Assembly: GCF_041690465.1 (NCBI RefSeq) | Contig: NZ_JAWLHG010000003.1 | Location: 1 to 64,000, forward strand | Length of the DNA: 64,000 nt | Direction: 5' to 3' | Source: Falsiroseomonas sp041690465 | GTDB lineage: Bacteria > Pseudomonadota > Alphaproteobacteria > Acetobacterales > Acetobacteraceae | Shown: one piece after another, positions 16,760-24,379 of the stretch | Numbering within the stretch: position 1 is the first letter of the stretch | How the letters are laid out: each line of letters starts with the position of its first letter | Notes under the pieces: generated by a model | Told to the model about the DNA's origin: nothing | What the model saw: the letters and a program-made list of their open reading frames with translations, nothing else | Databases searched by the model: none | Position numbers and translations under genes: made by a program

Positions 16760-17137
16760 ATGAGCCTCGCCCGCTACACCGCCGTGCAGAACGCCGCCTC
16801 GCCGCGAGACATCGAGCTGCGCGCCTTCCGCTACGTCAACGGGCTGCTCGCCGCAGCCGGAGATACGGCGGCGCGCGCCATGGCGCTGAACAAGACTCAC
16901 CAGCTCTGGTCGCTTTTGCTGGCCGACCTGATGCTGCCGGGCAACGCATTGCCGGCCGATCTCAAGGGCCAGCTCATCTCACTCGGCCTGTGGGCGCAGC
17001 GTGAGGCGGCGGCCCGGCTGGATGACGCCGGCGGTCTTGCACCGCTGATCGAATTGCACCGCGACATGATCGCGGGGCTGGAGGCGCAGGTCGTTACCGC
17101 CGCAACGGCGCCTGCCTTCGTCGTCGGCGCGGCCTGA
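16760..17137 (+). CDS. flaF: Flagellar biosynthesis regulator FlaF
   Basis: FlaF is a small alphaproteobacterial protein that promotes flagellin synthesis or secretion and acts opposite FlbT. The 125 residues contain the family core RDIELRAFRYVNGLLAAA, then ALNKTHQLWSLLLADL and LKGQLISLGLWAQREA. It follows the flagellin terminator and precedes the DUF1217 gene by a single base, so those two are probably cotranscribed. Confidence 0.92.
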   Translation: MSLARYTAVQNAASPRDIELRAFRYVNGLLAAAGDTAARAMALNKTHQLWSLLLADLMLPGNALPADLKGQLISLGLWAQREAAARLDDAGGLAPLIELHRDMIAGLEAQVVTAATAPAFVVGAA

Positions 17138-17138
17138 C

Positions 17139-18422
17139 ATGCTGGCCGGCCTCGGCGCTGCCTCCGCCCTTGCGGTGGCCGAGCGTCAGGGCGCGGCGCT
17201 CCAGGCCCGCTTCGCGGCACGGCGCGACAACGCCGCCGATGCCGAACGCCTGCGCGAGGCGGCGGGCCGCATCACCGACGTCGAGGCGTTGCTGAAGGAT
17301 CGCCGCGCGCTGACCATGGTCCTCGAGGCTTTCCAGCTTGAGCCCGAGATCAACAAGACAGCGATGCTGCGCAAGGTGCTCACCGAGGATCCGGCCGACG
17401 AGCGCAGCCTCGCGAACCGCATGGCCGATCCGCGCTGGCGCGAGCTGGCCAACGCCTTCGCCGCACGCCGCGCCGTGGCGCTGACGCCGGAGCAGGTTGC
17501 GGCGCAGACCACCGAACAGCTCCGGGCGCTGCCGCTCAACAGCATGGCGGGGCTGGGCTTCCTCCAGGTGCAGGCGCTGGAAGCGGAGCAGGTCGCTGCG
17601 CTGTCGCCGGAGCAGATCGCCGCGATCTCGCCGGATGCGCTGTTCGGCATGGACCTCGGCGACGTGACCGCGATGACCGCCGATCAGGTTGCGGCGCTGA
17701 CGCCGGCACAGCTGCGCGGAATGACCCCGGCGCAGATCTGGGCGATCGAGCCGGCCGACCTGGCCACGCTTGGCGAGTCGCAGCTGCGCGCGCTGACGCC
17801 GCAGCAGATCGAGCTGATGAGCGTGGCGCAGGTCTCCGCGCTGCGGCCCGAGCAGCTCGAGGCCTTCACTGCCGGGCAGGCGGCGGCCTTCACCGCACCA
17901 CAGCTCGACGCCATCGGGGAGCTTGGGCGGGCGACGCTGGCCGCCGCGCCCCGGCTTGTGGCAGAGGAGCCGGTCGCCGAGGCACGCCGGCCGCTGGCCG
18001 ATGCGGGCCTGGTCGAGCGCGTCATCTCGCAATCCATGGTCAATCGCTACGAGAAGGCGATGGGCGATGCCAATCCGGGCCTGCGGGAGGCGCTGTATTT
18101 CCGCCGCATGGCCAGCAGCGTGACGACCATCGGCGGCCTGATGGCCGACCGCGCGCTGACCGAGGTGGTGCGGGGCGCGCTCGGCCTGCCGCAGCAATTC
18201 GGCCTGCTCTCCTTCGAACAGCAGCGCGACACGCTGACACGCCGGCTCGACCTGGCGCAGTTGCAGGACCCGCGGGAGGTGGCGCGGCTGGCGCAGCGCT
18301 ATGTCGCGCAGCTGCAGCCGGCGGATACGGCCGCGAGCGGCGTGGCGGCGCTGTTCGCCAACTCCGGCGGGGTCGAGGGCGTCATCGCGCTGGCCGGCCA
18401 GCAGCTCTCGCTGCGCGCCTGA
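17139..18422 (+). CDS. DUF1217 flagellar protein split by 18 octapeptide repeats
   Basis: DUF1217 proteins are found in alphaproteobacterial flagellar clusters; their function is unclear. In this 427-residue protein the family's first half is at about 48-112 (DRRALTMVLEAFQLEPEINK, RKVLTEDP, DPRWRELANAF) and its second half at about 289-392 (NPGLREALYFRRMA, LMADRALTEVVRGALGLP, LDLAQLQDPREV). Residues 115-258 between them are exactly 18 consecutive 8-residue units. Their pattern is hydrophobic-T/S-x-x-Q-hydrophobic-x-A, for example LTPEQVAA and LSPEQIAA. Typical family members lack such an insert. The start is 1 bp after flaF, so coupling is likely. The N-terminus has no classical signal peptide. 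Membership is clear from both halves; the role of the repeats is unknown. Confidence 0.85.
   Translation: MLAGLGAASALAVAERQGAALQARFAARRDNAADAERLREAAGRITDVEALLKDRRALTMVLEAFQLEPEINKTAMLRKVLTEDPADERSLANRMADPRWRELANAFAARRAVALTPEQVAAQTTEQLRALPLNSMAGLGFLQVQALEAEQVAALSPEQIAAISPDALFGMDLGDVTAMTADQVAALTPAQLRGMTPAQIWAIEPADLATLGESQLRALTPQQIELMSVAQVSALRPEQLEAFTAGQAAAFTAPQLDAIGELGRATLAAAPRLVAEEPVAEARRPLADAGLVERVISQSMVNRYEKAMGDANPGLREALYFRRMASSVTTIGGLMADRALTEVVRGALGLPQQFGLLSFEQQRDTLTRRLDLAQLQDPREVARLAQRYVAQLQPADTAASGVAALFANSGGVEGVIALAGQQLSLRA
17481..17912 (+). repeat. Coding repeat array: 18 tandem octapeptides
   Basis: The 432 bp encode residues 115-258 of the DUF1217 protein as 18 in-register 24-bp units. 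Position 1 is L, M, I or F except for Q in the second unit. Position 6 is V, I, L or M except for one A. Position 8 is mostly A or G. The best-conserved units (LTPEQVAA, LTPAQLRG, MTPAQIWA, LRPEQLEA) are mixed with diverged ones (LPLNSMAG, MDLGDVTA) that keep the register. The DNA copies are diverged, so this is an old array. Confidence 0.9.
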
Positions 18423-18459
18423 CTGCGCTTATCCGCCGCGCTGCCTTGCCGGTCGCGCC

Positions 18460-19224
18460 TCAGCGCAGGTAGGAGGCGCCGTTCACGTCGATGGTCGCGC
18501 CGGTCAGGTGGCGGATACGGCCCGTCGCCAGGAAGGCGACCAGCTCCCCCAGTTCCTGCGGCGGCACCCATTCACCCATCGTCAGACCGGCGGTGACCCT
18601 CTCCTCCCCGCCGGCGACGGCTGCCGCGTCCACGCTCATCTGCGTGCGCACCACCCCGGGTGCCACGATGTAGGAGAGCACGCCGGCCTTGGCGTAGTGC
18701 CGCGCCACGGTCTGCGCCGCCGCCTTCACCGCGGCCTTGCTCGCGGCATAGGCAATGGTCGCCTGGCTGCCCGAGCCGCGCTGCGCCGCCCAGGAGGACA
18801 TGGTGACCAGCACGCCACCACCCTGTGCGACGAAATGGTTGACCGCATGCTTCATCAGCCGTGTGGGTGCCGCGACATTGACCCGCCACTGCGTCTCCCA
18901 GGCGTGGTCCCAGGCCTCCAGCCCGTCTTCGATGCCGCCCGTGTTGAGAAACACCGCGGCGTTCAGCACGACGACATCTATGCGCGGCACGAGGGCGAGC
19001 GCCTGCTGCCAGAGCCCGTCCATCGCGCGCGGCTCGGCCTGGTCGGCGGTGAGGATATGCTGTCGATCGGCCGGCACCGCCGCGAGCGCGGCTTCAGCAC
19101 CGGCATGATCGGCACGGCAATGCGCGAGCACCGTCGCGCCCGCCGCGCCGACCGCTCGCGCGATCTCCGCGCCGATGCCCTTCGAGGCGCCGGTGACGAG
19201 AACGGTCTTCCCTGCCAGCTGCAC
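18460..19224 (-). CDS. SDR-family oxidoreductase
   Basis: This is a classical short-chain dehydrogenase/reductase. The 254 residues carry the NAD(P) loop TGASKGIG at 11-18, NAA at 88-90, catalytic Ser near 143, and Tyr159/Lys163 in YAASK. The start is GTG at 19224. It is the last gene of the leftward unit containing the FAD dehydrogenase and the TRAP genes, 56 bp after dctP. It may reduce or oxidise a carbonyl intermediate of the imported compound. The C-terminus (GATIDVNGASYLR) is of the FabG-like type. Substrate is not predictable. Confidence 0.85.
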   Translation of the reverse strand: MQLAGKTVLVTGASKGIGAEIARAVGAAGATVLAHCRADHAGAEAALAAVPADRQHILTADQAEPRAMDGLWQQALALVPRIDVVVLNAAVFLNTGGIEDGLEAWDHAWETQWRVNVAAPTRLMKHAVNHFVAQGGGVLVTMSSWAAQRGSGSQATIAYAASKAAVKAAAQTVARHYAKAGVLSYIVAPGVVRTQMSVDAAAVAGGEERVTAGLTMGEWVPPQELGELVAFLATGRIRHLTGATIDVNGASYLR

Positions 19225-19280
19225 GCCTATCCTCCCGTGGTCCGCGGCGCGGGCCAGGTGGCCCGCGCCGTGTGCTCGCC

Positions 19281-20276
19281 TCAGGCGCGGCCTTTCGCTG
19301 CGTTGATCTTCTCCACCCAGGCGCGGCCGTTCGGCGCCTCGGCGAGGATCGCATCGTAGCTGCGGCGCGCGATGACCTTGAAGGGCTCGAGGTCCGGCTC
19401 GTGCACGGTGATGCCGCGCGCGCGCACGGTGGCCAGGCCGGCGACGTTCAGTTCGTCATGCTTGCCGAGGCCGTGGCGGATCGCCTCCTTCGCGGCGGTG
19501 CGCAGCGTCGCCTGCACATCGGCCGGCAGCGCCCGGAAGCGCGCGCCGCTGACGGCGAACACCGTGGTGGACTGGTGCACCTTGGTCAGGGCGTAGTGCT
19601 GGATCACCTCCACGAAGCGGTCGGCGACCACCGCGTCCGACGAGATCTCCAGCGCATCCACCACGCCGTTCTGCAGTGCGAGGAAGACCTCGCCATAGGC
19701 CATCGGCGTCGCCTGGGTGCCGAGCACGCGATAGGCCTCGACGAAGCCCGGCGTCTGCAGCACGCGGATCTTCAGGCCCTGCAGGTCGGCCGGCGTGCGG
19801 ATCGGGCGACGGCCGGCGATGTTGCGCTCGAAGATCGCGCCGAAGCCGAGGCCCATCATGCCGAGAGGCTCGAGCAGGCCGAGCATCTCCTCGCCGACCG
19901 GGCCCTGCAGCACGCGGTTGGCCTGCGGGTGATCGTCGAAAACGTAGGGCAGCGAGAGCACGCGGTAGTCGCGCACCACCGTCTCCAGCGAGGAGCCGCC
20001 GACGAAGGCGCCGTCGATCACGCCGGTGCGCAGCGACTGGATCAGGCGGCCCTCATTGCCCGCGGCGCCGCCGCCCTGGATGTTGACGGTGACGCGGCCG
20101 TTGGTGCGCTGCGCCGCTAATTCCTTGAAGCGCTCGAAGATCACCTGATAGGCGCTGGTGGCGCTCAGCACATGGCCGAGGTTCATGGTGATGGCCTGCG
20201 CGCGCGCCACGCCCGGTGCGGCGAGCGCGAGGCCGGCGGTGGCAAGCCCGAGGCCGCGGCGGGTGATGGTGGTCAT
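19281..20276 (-). CDS. dctP: TRAP transporter substrate-binding protein (DctP type)
   Basis: This is a periplasmic solute receptor of a TRAP transporter, which usually carries carboxylates such as C4-dicarboxylates, keto acids or amino-acid derivatives. The 331 residues start with a Tat-like signal (TRRGLGLATAGLALAAP, cleavage near ARAQA). The mature part has the DctP features NLGHVLSATSAYQ and LQGLKIRVLQTPGFVEAYRV, containing the ligand-carboxylate Arg region, and TPMAYGEVFLALQNGVVDAL. It lies between dctM and an SDR. Ligand is unknown; coupling with an amino-acid-type dehydrogenase suggests an amino or imino acid. Confidence 0.93.
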   Translation of the reverse strand: MTTITRRGLGLATAGLALAAPGVARAQAITMNLGHVLSATSAYQVIFERFKELAAQRTNGRVTVNIQGGGAAGNEGRLIQSLRTGVIDGAFVGGSSLETVVRDYRVLSLPYVFDDHPQANRVLQGPVGEEMLGLLEPLGMMGLGFGAIFERNIAGRRPIRTPADLQGLKIRVLQTPGFVEAYRVLGTQATPMAYGEVFLALQNGVVDALEISSDAVVADRFVEVIQHYALTKVHQSTTVFAVSGARFRALPADVQATLRTAAKEAIRHGLGKHDELNVAGLATVRARGITVHEPDLEPFKVIARRSYDAILAEAPNGRAWVEKINAAKGRA

Positions 20277-20304
20277 TCGGTGGGTCTCCTCTCCCTGGTT
20301 TGCT

Positions 20305-21576
20305 CTAGCGAACCAGCGCCAGGCTCAGCGCGGGCACGTAGGTGATGATCGCGAGGTTCAGCAGCAGCACGCCGAGGAACACCAGCAGCGGCCGCATCAG
20401 CTGCTCCATGCTGATCCGCGCGATGCCGCAGGCGACGAACAGGTTCACGCCGACCGGCGGCGTCACCATGCCGACGGCGAGGTTGACGATGACGATCAGC
20501 CCGAAATGCACCGGGTCGATCCCGAAGGACTGTGCGACAGGCGCCAGGATCGGCGCCAGGATGATGATGGCGGCGAAGGTCTCCATGAACATGCCGACGA
20601 CGAGCAGGAACAGGTTGACCAGCAGCAGGAAGACGACCGGATCGGAGGACACGCCGGAGAGCATCGCCGCGATCTGCTGTGGCGCCTGCAGCAACTGCAG
20701 CGCATAGCCGAACATCGCGGCGAAGCCGACGATGATCATCACGACCGAGGAGGTCAGTGCGGCGTCGGCGAATATCTTCGGCACTTCGCGCAGCCGGATT
20801 TCCCGGTAGACGAACAGGCCGAGGAAGAGCGCATAGACCACCGCCACCACCGCCGCCTCGGTCGGCGTGAAGATGCCGCCATAGATGCCGCCCAGGATGA
20901 TCACCGGCATCAGCAGCGAGAGGAAGGCGCGGCGGAACTGCACGAACAGGTTGGCCGCGTAGTGGCCGGCGCTCGGGCGGATCCGCTCCCCATGGCCGGC
21001 GGCCAGCGCCATCAGGCTTGCGGTCAGCATCAGCGACAGGCCGATCATCAGCCCGGGCAGGGCGCCGGCGATGAACAGGTCGGTGATGGAGACGCCGGTC
21101 AGCACCGCATAGATCACCATCGGGACCGAGGGCGGGATGATGACGCCGAGCTCGCCGGAGGAGGCGACGACCGCGGCGGAATAGGGCCGCGGATAGCGCT
21201 GGCGTTCCATCTCCGGGATCAGCACGCCGCCGATTGCCGCGGCCGTGGCGGCGGAACTGCCGCTGATGGTGGCGAACAGCATCGATGTGAGCACCACGGC
21301 CGCCGCCAGCCCGCCCGGCAGCACGCCGACCACCGCGATGGCGAAGCCCACCAGGCGCTGCGCGATGCCGCCCACCTGCATCAGCCGTCCGGCGAGCACA
21401 TAGAGCGGCAGCGCCATCAGCGCGAAGCTGTCCAGGCTTTCGAACACCACCTGCGGGATGGCGATCAGCGGGATACCGAGGCCGAGCATGGTCGGCAGCG
21501 GCGCGATGCCCAACGCAAGCGCGATCGGCAACCCGCCGACGAACAGGACGGCCAGCAGGAGGAGGGCGCCGGCCAT
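20305..21576 (-). CDS. dctM: TRAP transporter large permease (DctM type)
   Basis: DctM is the sodium-coupled transport subunit of TRAP systems. The 423 residues are almost entirely hydrophobic helices. Family segments include SSAATAAAIGGVLIPEM, GELGVIIPPSVPMVIYAVLT and FTPTEAAVVAVVYALF. The ATG lies 3 bp after the dctQ stop, and dctP follows 28 bp downstream, the normal Q-M-P order. Confidence 0.95.
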   Translation of the reverse strand: MAGALLLLAVLFVGGLPIALALGIAPLPTMLGLGIPLIAIPQVVFESLDSFALMALPLYVLAGRLMQVGGIAQRLVGFAIAVVGVLPGGLAAAVVLTSMLFATISGSSAATAAAIGGVLIPEMERQRYPRPYSAAVVASSGELGVIIPPSVPMVIYAVLTGVSITDLFIAGALPGLMIGLSLMLTASLMALAAGHGERIRPSAGHYAANLFVQFRRAFLSLLMPVIILGGIYGGIFTPTEAAVVAVVYALFLGLFVYREIRLREVPKIFADAALTSSVVMIIVGFAAMFGYALQLLQAPQQIAAMLSGVSSDPVVFLLLVNLFLLVVGMFMETFAAIIILAPILAPVAQSFGIDPVHFGLIVIVNLAVGMVTPPVGVNLFVACGIARISMEQLMRPLLVFLGVLLLNLAIITYVPALSLALVR

Positions 21577-21579
21577 GGT

Positions 21580-22101
21580 CTATTCCACGCCCTCCGTGGT
21601 GGCGCCGACGGTGCGGATGTCCCGCCGCTGCGTCAGCGTCTCGGCCATCAGCGCGGCGGTGTTCAGGATCATCAGCGCGGCGCCGGCCGGCATGGCGGCA
21701 TAGACCCAGGCCTTCGGGATCTGCATCACCGGGCTAGTCTCGACCGCGCCGAGATCCATGAAGGCAAGGCCGACGGAGATCAGCAGGCCGAAGAAGCCGA
21801 GGCAGATCAGCAGCCCGAGATACACGGCGCCCTGTCCCGCCAGGGAAGGCAGTGCGCGGACCACGAATTCCAGCGAGATCAGCTGCCGCTTCCGGCAGCC
21901 GATTCCCGCACCGATGAACACGATCCAGATCAGCACGTAGCGCGCGACCTCCTCGGTCCAGGCGGCGGAAAGGTTCACGCCCGCGGCGGTCAGCACGAAG
22001 CGCACCATCACCTGGGTGAAGACGGCCACCGTCATCACCGCCAGCAGCAGGCCGATGCCATAGGTCAGCAGCAGGTTGAGCCGGTCCACCAGCCACAACA
22101 T
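21580..22101 (-). CDS. dctQ: TRAP transporter small permease (DctQ type)
   Basis: DctQ is the small four-helix membrane subunit of TRAP transporters. The 173 residues show four hydrophobic segments. The family signature is present as RFVLTAAGVNLSAAWTEEVA followed by RYVLIWIVFIGAG. The ATG at 22101 is preferred over an upstream TTG at 22110. It follows the FAD dehydrogenase gene by 42 bp in the same direction and precedes dctM by 3 bp. Confidence 0.92.
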   Translation of the reverse strand: MLWLVDRLNLLLTYGIGLLLAVMTVAVFTQVMVRFVLTAAGVNLSAAWTEEVARYVLIWIVFIGAGIGCRKRQLISLEFVVRALPSLAGQGAVYLGLLICLGFFGLLISVGLAFMDLGAVETSPVMQIPKAWVYAAMPAGAALMILNTAALMAETLTQRRDIRTVGATTEGVE

Positions 22102-22143
22102 CGCCCGCAAGCCGTTCTCGCCCCCATCCGCCCTGGCGAGAGA

Positions 22144-23337
22144 CTAGGCATCCTGCGCGGCGGTTCGCAACGGGGGGTCATGTTCGCGGGGCGAACGGGC
22201 GAAGCGGTCCGCCCGGAACGGCGCGAGGTCGTGGCCCGGCGCTCGGCCGAGCAGCAGGTCCGCGGTGATCCGCGCGGTGACGGGGGCGCCGGTGAAGCCC
22301 ATCCAGGGGAAGATGGCGTGGAAGAAGCCGGGCACCCCCGCCGCCTCGCCGAGGATCGGCAGCCAGTCATCGGTGCCGTTGACGATGGCCGGCCAGGTGC
22401 GCAGCAGCCTGAGGTCGGCGATCGCCGGCACCGCCGCGATGGCCACCGCGATGTTCTCCGCCATGCTGCGCGGATCGGGCACCAAGCGCCCATCGGCGCG
22501 GATGCGAGAGGGCCAGCCGCCGCCGATCAGCACGCCGCCGTTGCGCGCCTGCTTCAGGCTCAGCCGCTCCACCGCGTGATAGACCAGGTGCCGGATCAGC
22601 GGCGCGGCGGGTTCGGTCACGTTCACCTGGATCGGGTGTGCCTCGATCGGCAGCTCGAGGCCAAGCATGGCGGAGACGCGCGCGGCCTCCGCCCCGGCGG
22701 CGTTGACCACCCGCGCGGCGGTGATGTCGCCGGCCTCGGTCGCCGCCCGGAAGCCGCCGGCCACGCGTGCGAGGTGGCGCAGTCCGGCCGGCGCCAGCAA
22801 CCGCGCCCCCGCCGCCGTTGCGGCGCGCGCGAGCGCCGGCGTGGTCACCAGTGGATTCGCCTTGCCCTCGGCGGGGCAGAACAACCCGCCGATCACCCGC
22901 GAAGAGACATAAGGCGCGATTCGGCGGATCCCCGCCGCATCCAGCAGCTCTACCGCCACGCCGGCCTCGCATTCGATCGCCGCCTTGCGGGCGATGTCGG
23001 CGAGCTGCGATTCGGTCTCCGCGACCAGCAGCCCGCCCGGGGTGGAGAGGTCGAGGTCGGTCGCCAGTTCCTCCGGCCATCCGCGCCAAAGCGTGATGGA
23101 GGCCGCCAGCAGCCCGAGGGTCGGCGCGTAGTTGCGCGCCCAGTCCTCGCCCTTGCCGAGGAAGGGCTCGTGGGGGATCTGCGCATGCAGGCTGCCCGCA
23201 TTGGCGCCCGAGGCGCCGGAAGCGATCGCGCGGCGTTCAATGAGGGTGACGGCCACGCCCTCGCGCGCCAGCATCCAGGCGAGCGCGCAGCCGACGATGC
23301 CACCGCCCACCACCAGAACGTCGGTCGCGTTCGCCAT
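22144..23337 (-). CDS. FAD-dependent amino/imino-acid dehydrogenase, beta-type subunit (copy 1)
   Basis: A DAO-family flavoprotein of 397 residues with GGGIVG at 11-16, then ANAGSLHAQ and a C-terminal LRTWPAIVNGTDDWLPILGE. The ANAGSLH motif and size resemble HcnC, opine oxidase B and D-hydroxyproline dehydrogenase beta subunits, which work with a [2Fe-2S]/FAD partner; such a partner is encoded at 24380. A second copy is at 32918, sharing the MNVTE/VNVTE region and a GGGWPxR motif. It is divergent from the DapA-family lyase and heads the TRAP unit. Expected reaction is oxidation of an amine or imino acid to an imine or keto acid with electrons passed on; the substrate is unknown. Confidence 0.85.
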   Translation of the reverse strand: MANATDVLVVGGGIVGCALAWMLAREGVAVTLIERRAIASGASGANAGSLHAQIPHEPFLGKGEDWARNYAPTLGLLAASITLWRGWPEELATDLDLSTPGGLLVAETESQLADIARKAAIECEAGVAVELLDAAGIRRIAPYVSSRVIGGLFCPAEGKANPLVTTPALARAATAAGARLLAPAGLRHLARVAGGFRAATEAGDITAARVVNAAGAEAARVSAMLGLELPIEAHPIQVNVTEPAAPLIRHLVYHAVERLSLKQARNGGVLIGGGWPSRIRADGRLVPDPRSMAENIAVAIAAVPAIADLRLLRTWPAIVNGTDDWLPILGEAAGVPGFFHAIFPWMGFTGAPVTARITADLLLGRAPGHDLAPFRADRFARSPREHDPPLRTAAQDA

Positions 23338-23368
23338 GCGCACGAATGTCGCCCTCCGGGCCGATCCG

Positions 23369-23397
23369 TTTACACCGGGATGGGTGCCCTGTAACCT
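23369..23397 (+). promoter_or_regulatory. Candidate housekeeping promoter for the rightward catabolic unit
   Basis: TTTACA (5 of 6 to the -35 consensus), a 17-bp spacer and TAACCT form a plausible promoter ending 31 bp before the DapA-family ATG at 23429. It lies in the 91-bp gap between divergent genes, so both directions may be controlled together. Confidence 0.4.
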
Positions 23398-23428
23398 CCG
23401 CGCCCCGGTCCAGGACGAGGTCCCCGCC

Positions 23429-24376
23429 ATGCCGAAGCAGTTCCGCGGCTCCTATTCCGTCATCGTCACGCCCTTCACCGAGGACGGTTCGGCGATCGAC
23501 GTGCCCGCGTTGCAGCGCTTCCTGGACTGGCAGATCGGCGAAGGCGCGCCGGGCTTCATCATTCTCGGCACCACCGGTGAGTTCCTGACGGTGACCGATG
23601 CCGAGCGCACGCAACTCGTCGAAGCGACGGTCGCGCATTGCAAGGGCCGCGCCGACGTGCTGGTCGGTACTGCCAATGCGCATACGCCGAACGCCGTGCG
23701 CTACAGCAGGGAAGCGGAGCGGCTGGGCGCCGACGGGCTGATGATCATCCCGCCCTATTACTACTCGCCGACCGAGGACGAGATCCACGGCTACTACAAG
23801 GCGATCAGCGAGGCCGTGTCCATCCCGATCATGCTCTACAACAACCCGTTCACCTCGAACGTGGACATGTCGGCGAAGCTGGTGGCGCGGCTGACGCGGG
23901 ACTTCCCGAACGTCCGCTACATCAAGGAAGCCAGCCAGGATGTCGCGCGTGTCTACGACATCATCGAGGCGACGGAGGGCGTGATGAACGTCTTCGCCGG
24001 CGAGCGCATCGTGGAAAGCTACGCGCTCGGCGCGGTCGGCTATGTGAACCCTTTCGGCAACTACATGCCGGCGCCATCGACGCGCATCTGCGAGCTGCTG
24101 GCCGCCGGCCGCGTGGCGGAGGCGAAGCGCATCCAGCGCTGCATCACCGAGATCGAGCACATCATCGCCGAGGGCCACCCGACCTATGGCCATCAATGCT
24201 ACTCCAAGGCGCTGGCGGCGATCATGGGCTACCCGGTCGGCGATGTGCGCCCGCCGCTGACCACCTTCGCCTCGCTGGGACAGGAGGGGCGGGAGCGCGT
24301 GGCGCGGCTGAAGCCGATCATCGAGCGCGCCAACCAGCTTGCCCGGGAAGCAGCACTGCCGCGCGCGGCCGAGTAG
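23429..24376 (+). CDS. DapA-family lyase/deaminase (copy 1)
   Basis: A class I aldolase-type TIM barrel of the DHDPS/N-acetylneuraminate lyase family, 315 residues. Visible are GTTGE at 47-51, Tyr137 in MLYNNP and Schiff-base Lys166 in YIKEAS. The arginine that binds the substrate carboxylate in true DHDPS (after the YNxP motif) is absent; the sequence continues FTSNVD, so this is not lysine biosynthesis. With the neighbouring dehydrogenases it resembles the pyrroline-hydroxycarboxylate deaminase step of hydroxyproline breakdown, but keto-deoxy sugar-acid aldolases use the same fold. It is followed after 3 bp by the [2Fe-2S]/FAD gene. A longer in-frame extension upstream overlaps the divergent gene and was rejected. 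Confidence 0.85.
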   Translation: MPKQFRGSYSVIVTPFTEDGSAIDVPALQRFLDWQIGEGAPGFIILGTTGEFLTVTDAERTQLVEATVAHCKGRADVLVGTANAHTPNAVRYSREAERLGADGLMIIPPYYYSPTEDEIHGYYKAISEAVSIPIMLYNNPFTSNVDMSAKLVARLTRDFPNVRYIKEASQDVARVYDIIEATEGVMNVFAGERIVESYALGAVGYVNPFGNYMPAPSTRICELLAAGRVAEAKRIQRCITEIEHIIAEGHPTYGHQCYSKALAAIMGYPVGDVRPPLTTFASLGQEGRERVARLKPIIERANQLAREAALPRAAE

Positions 24377-24379
24377 GGC

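Noticed and set aside
20158..23394. 1078-residue open frame on the + strand opposite the TRAP genes
   Set aside because: Composition is Arg/Gln/His-rich without any domain; the minus strand encodes dctP, dctM, dctQ and a flavoprotein.
23132..23428. N-terminal extension of the DapA-family protein
   Set aside because: It would overlap the divergent flavoprotein gene, and family similarity begins only at the ATG at 23429.
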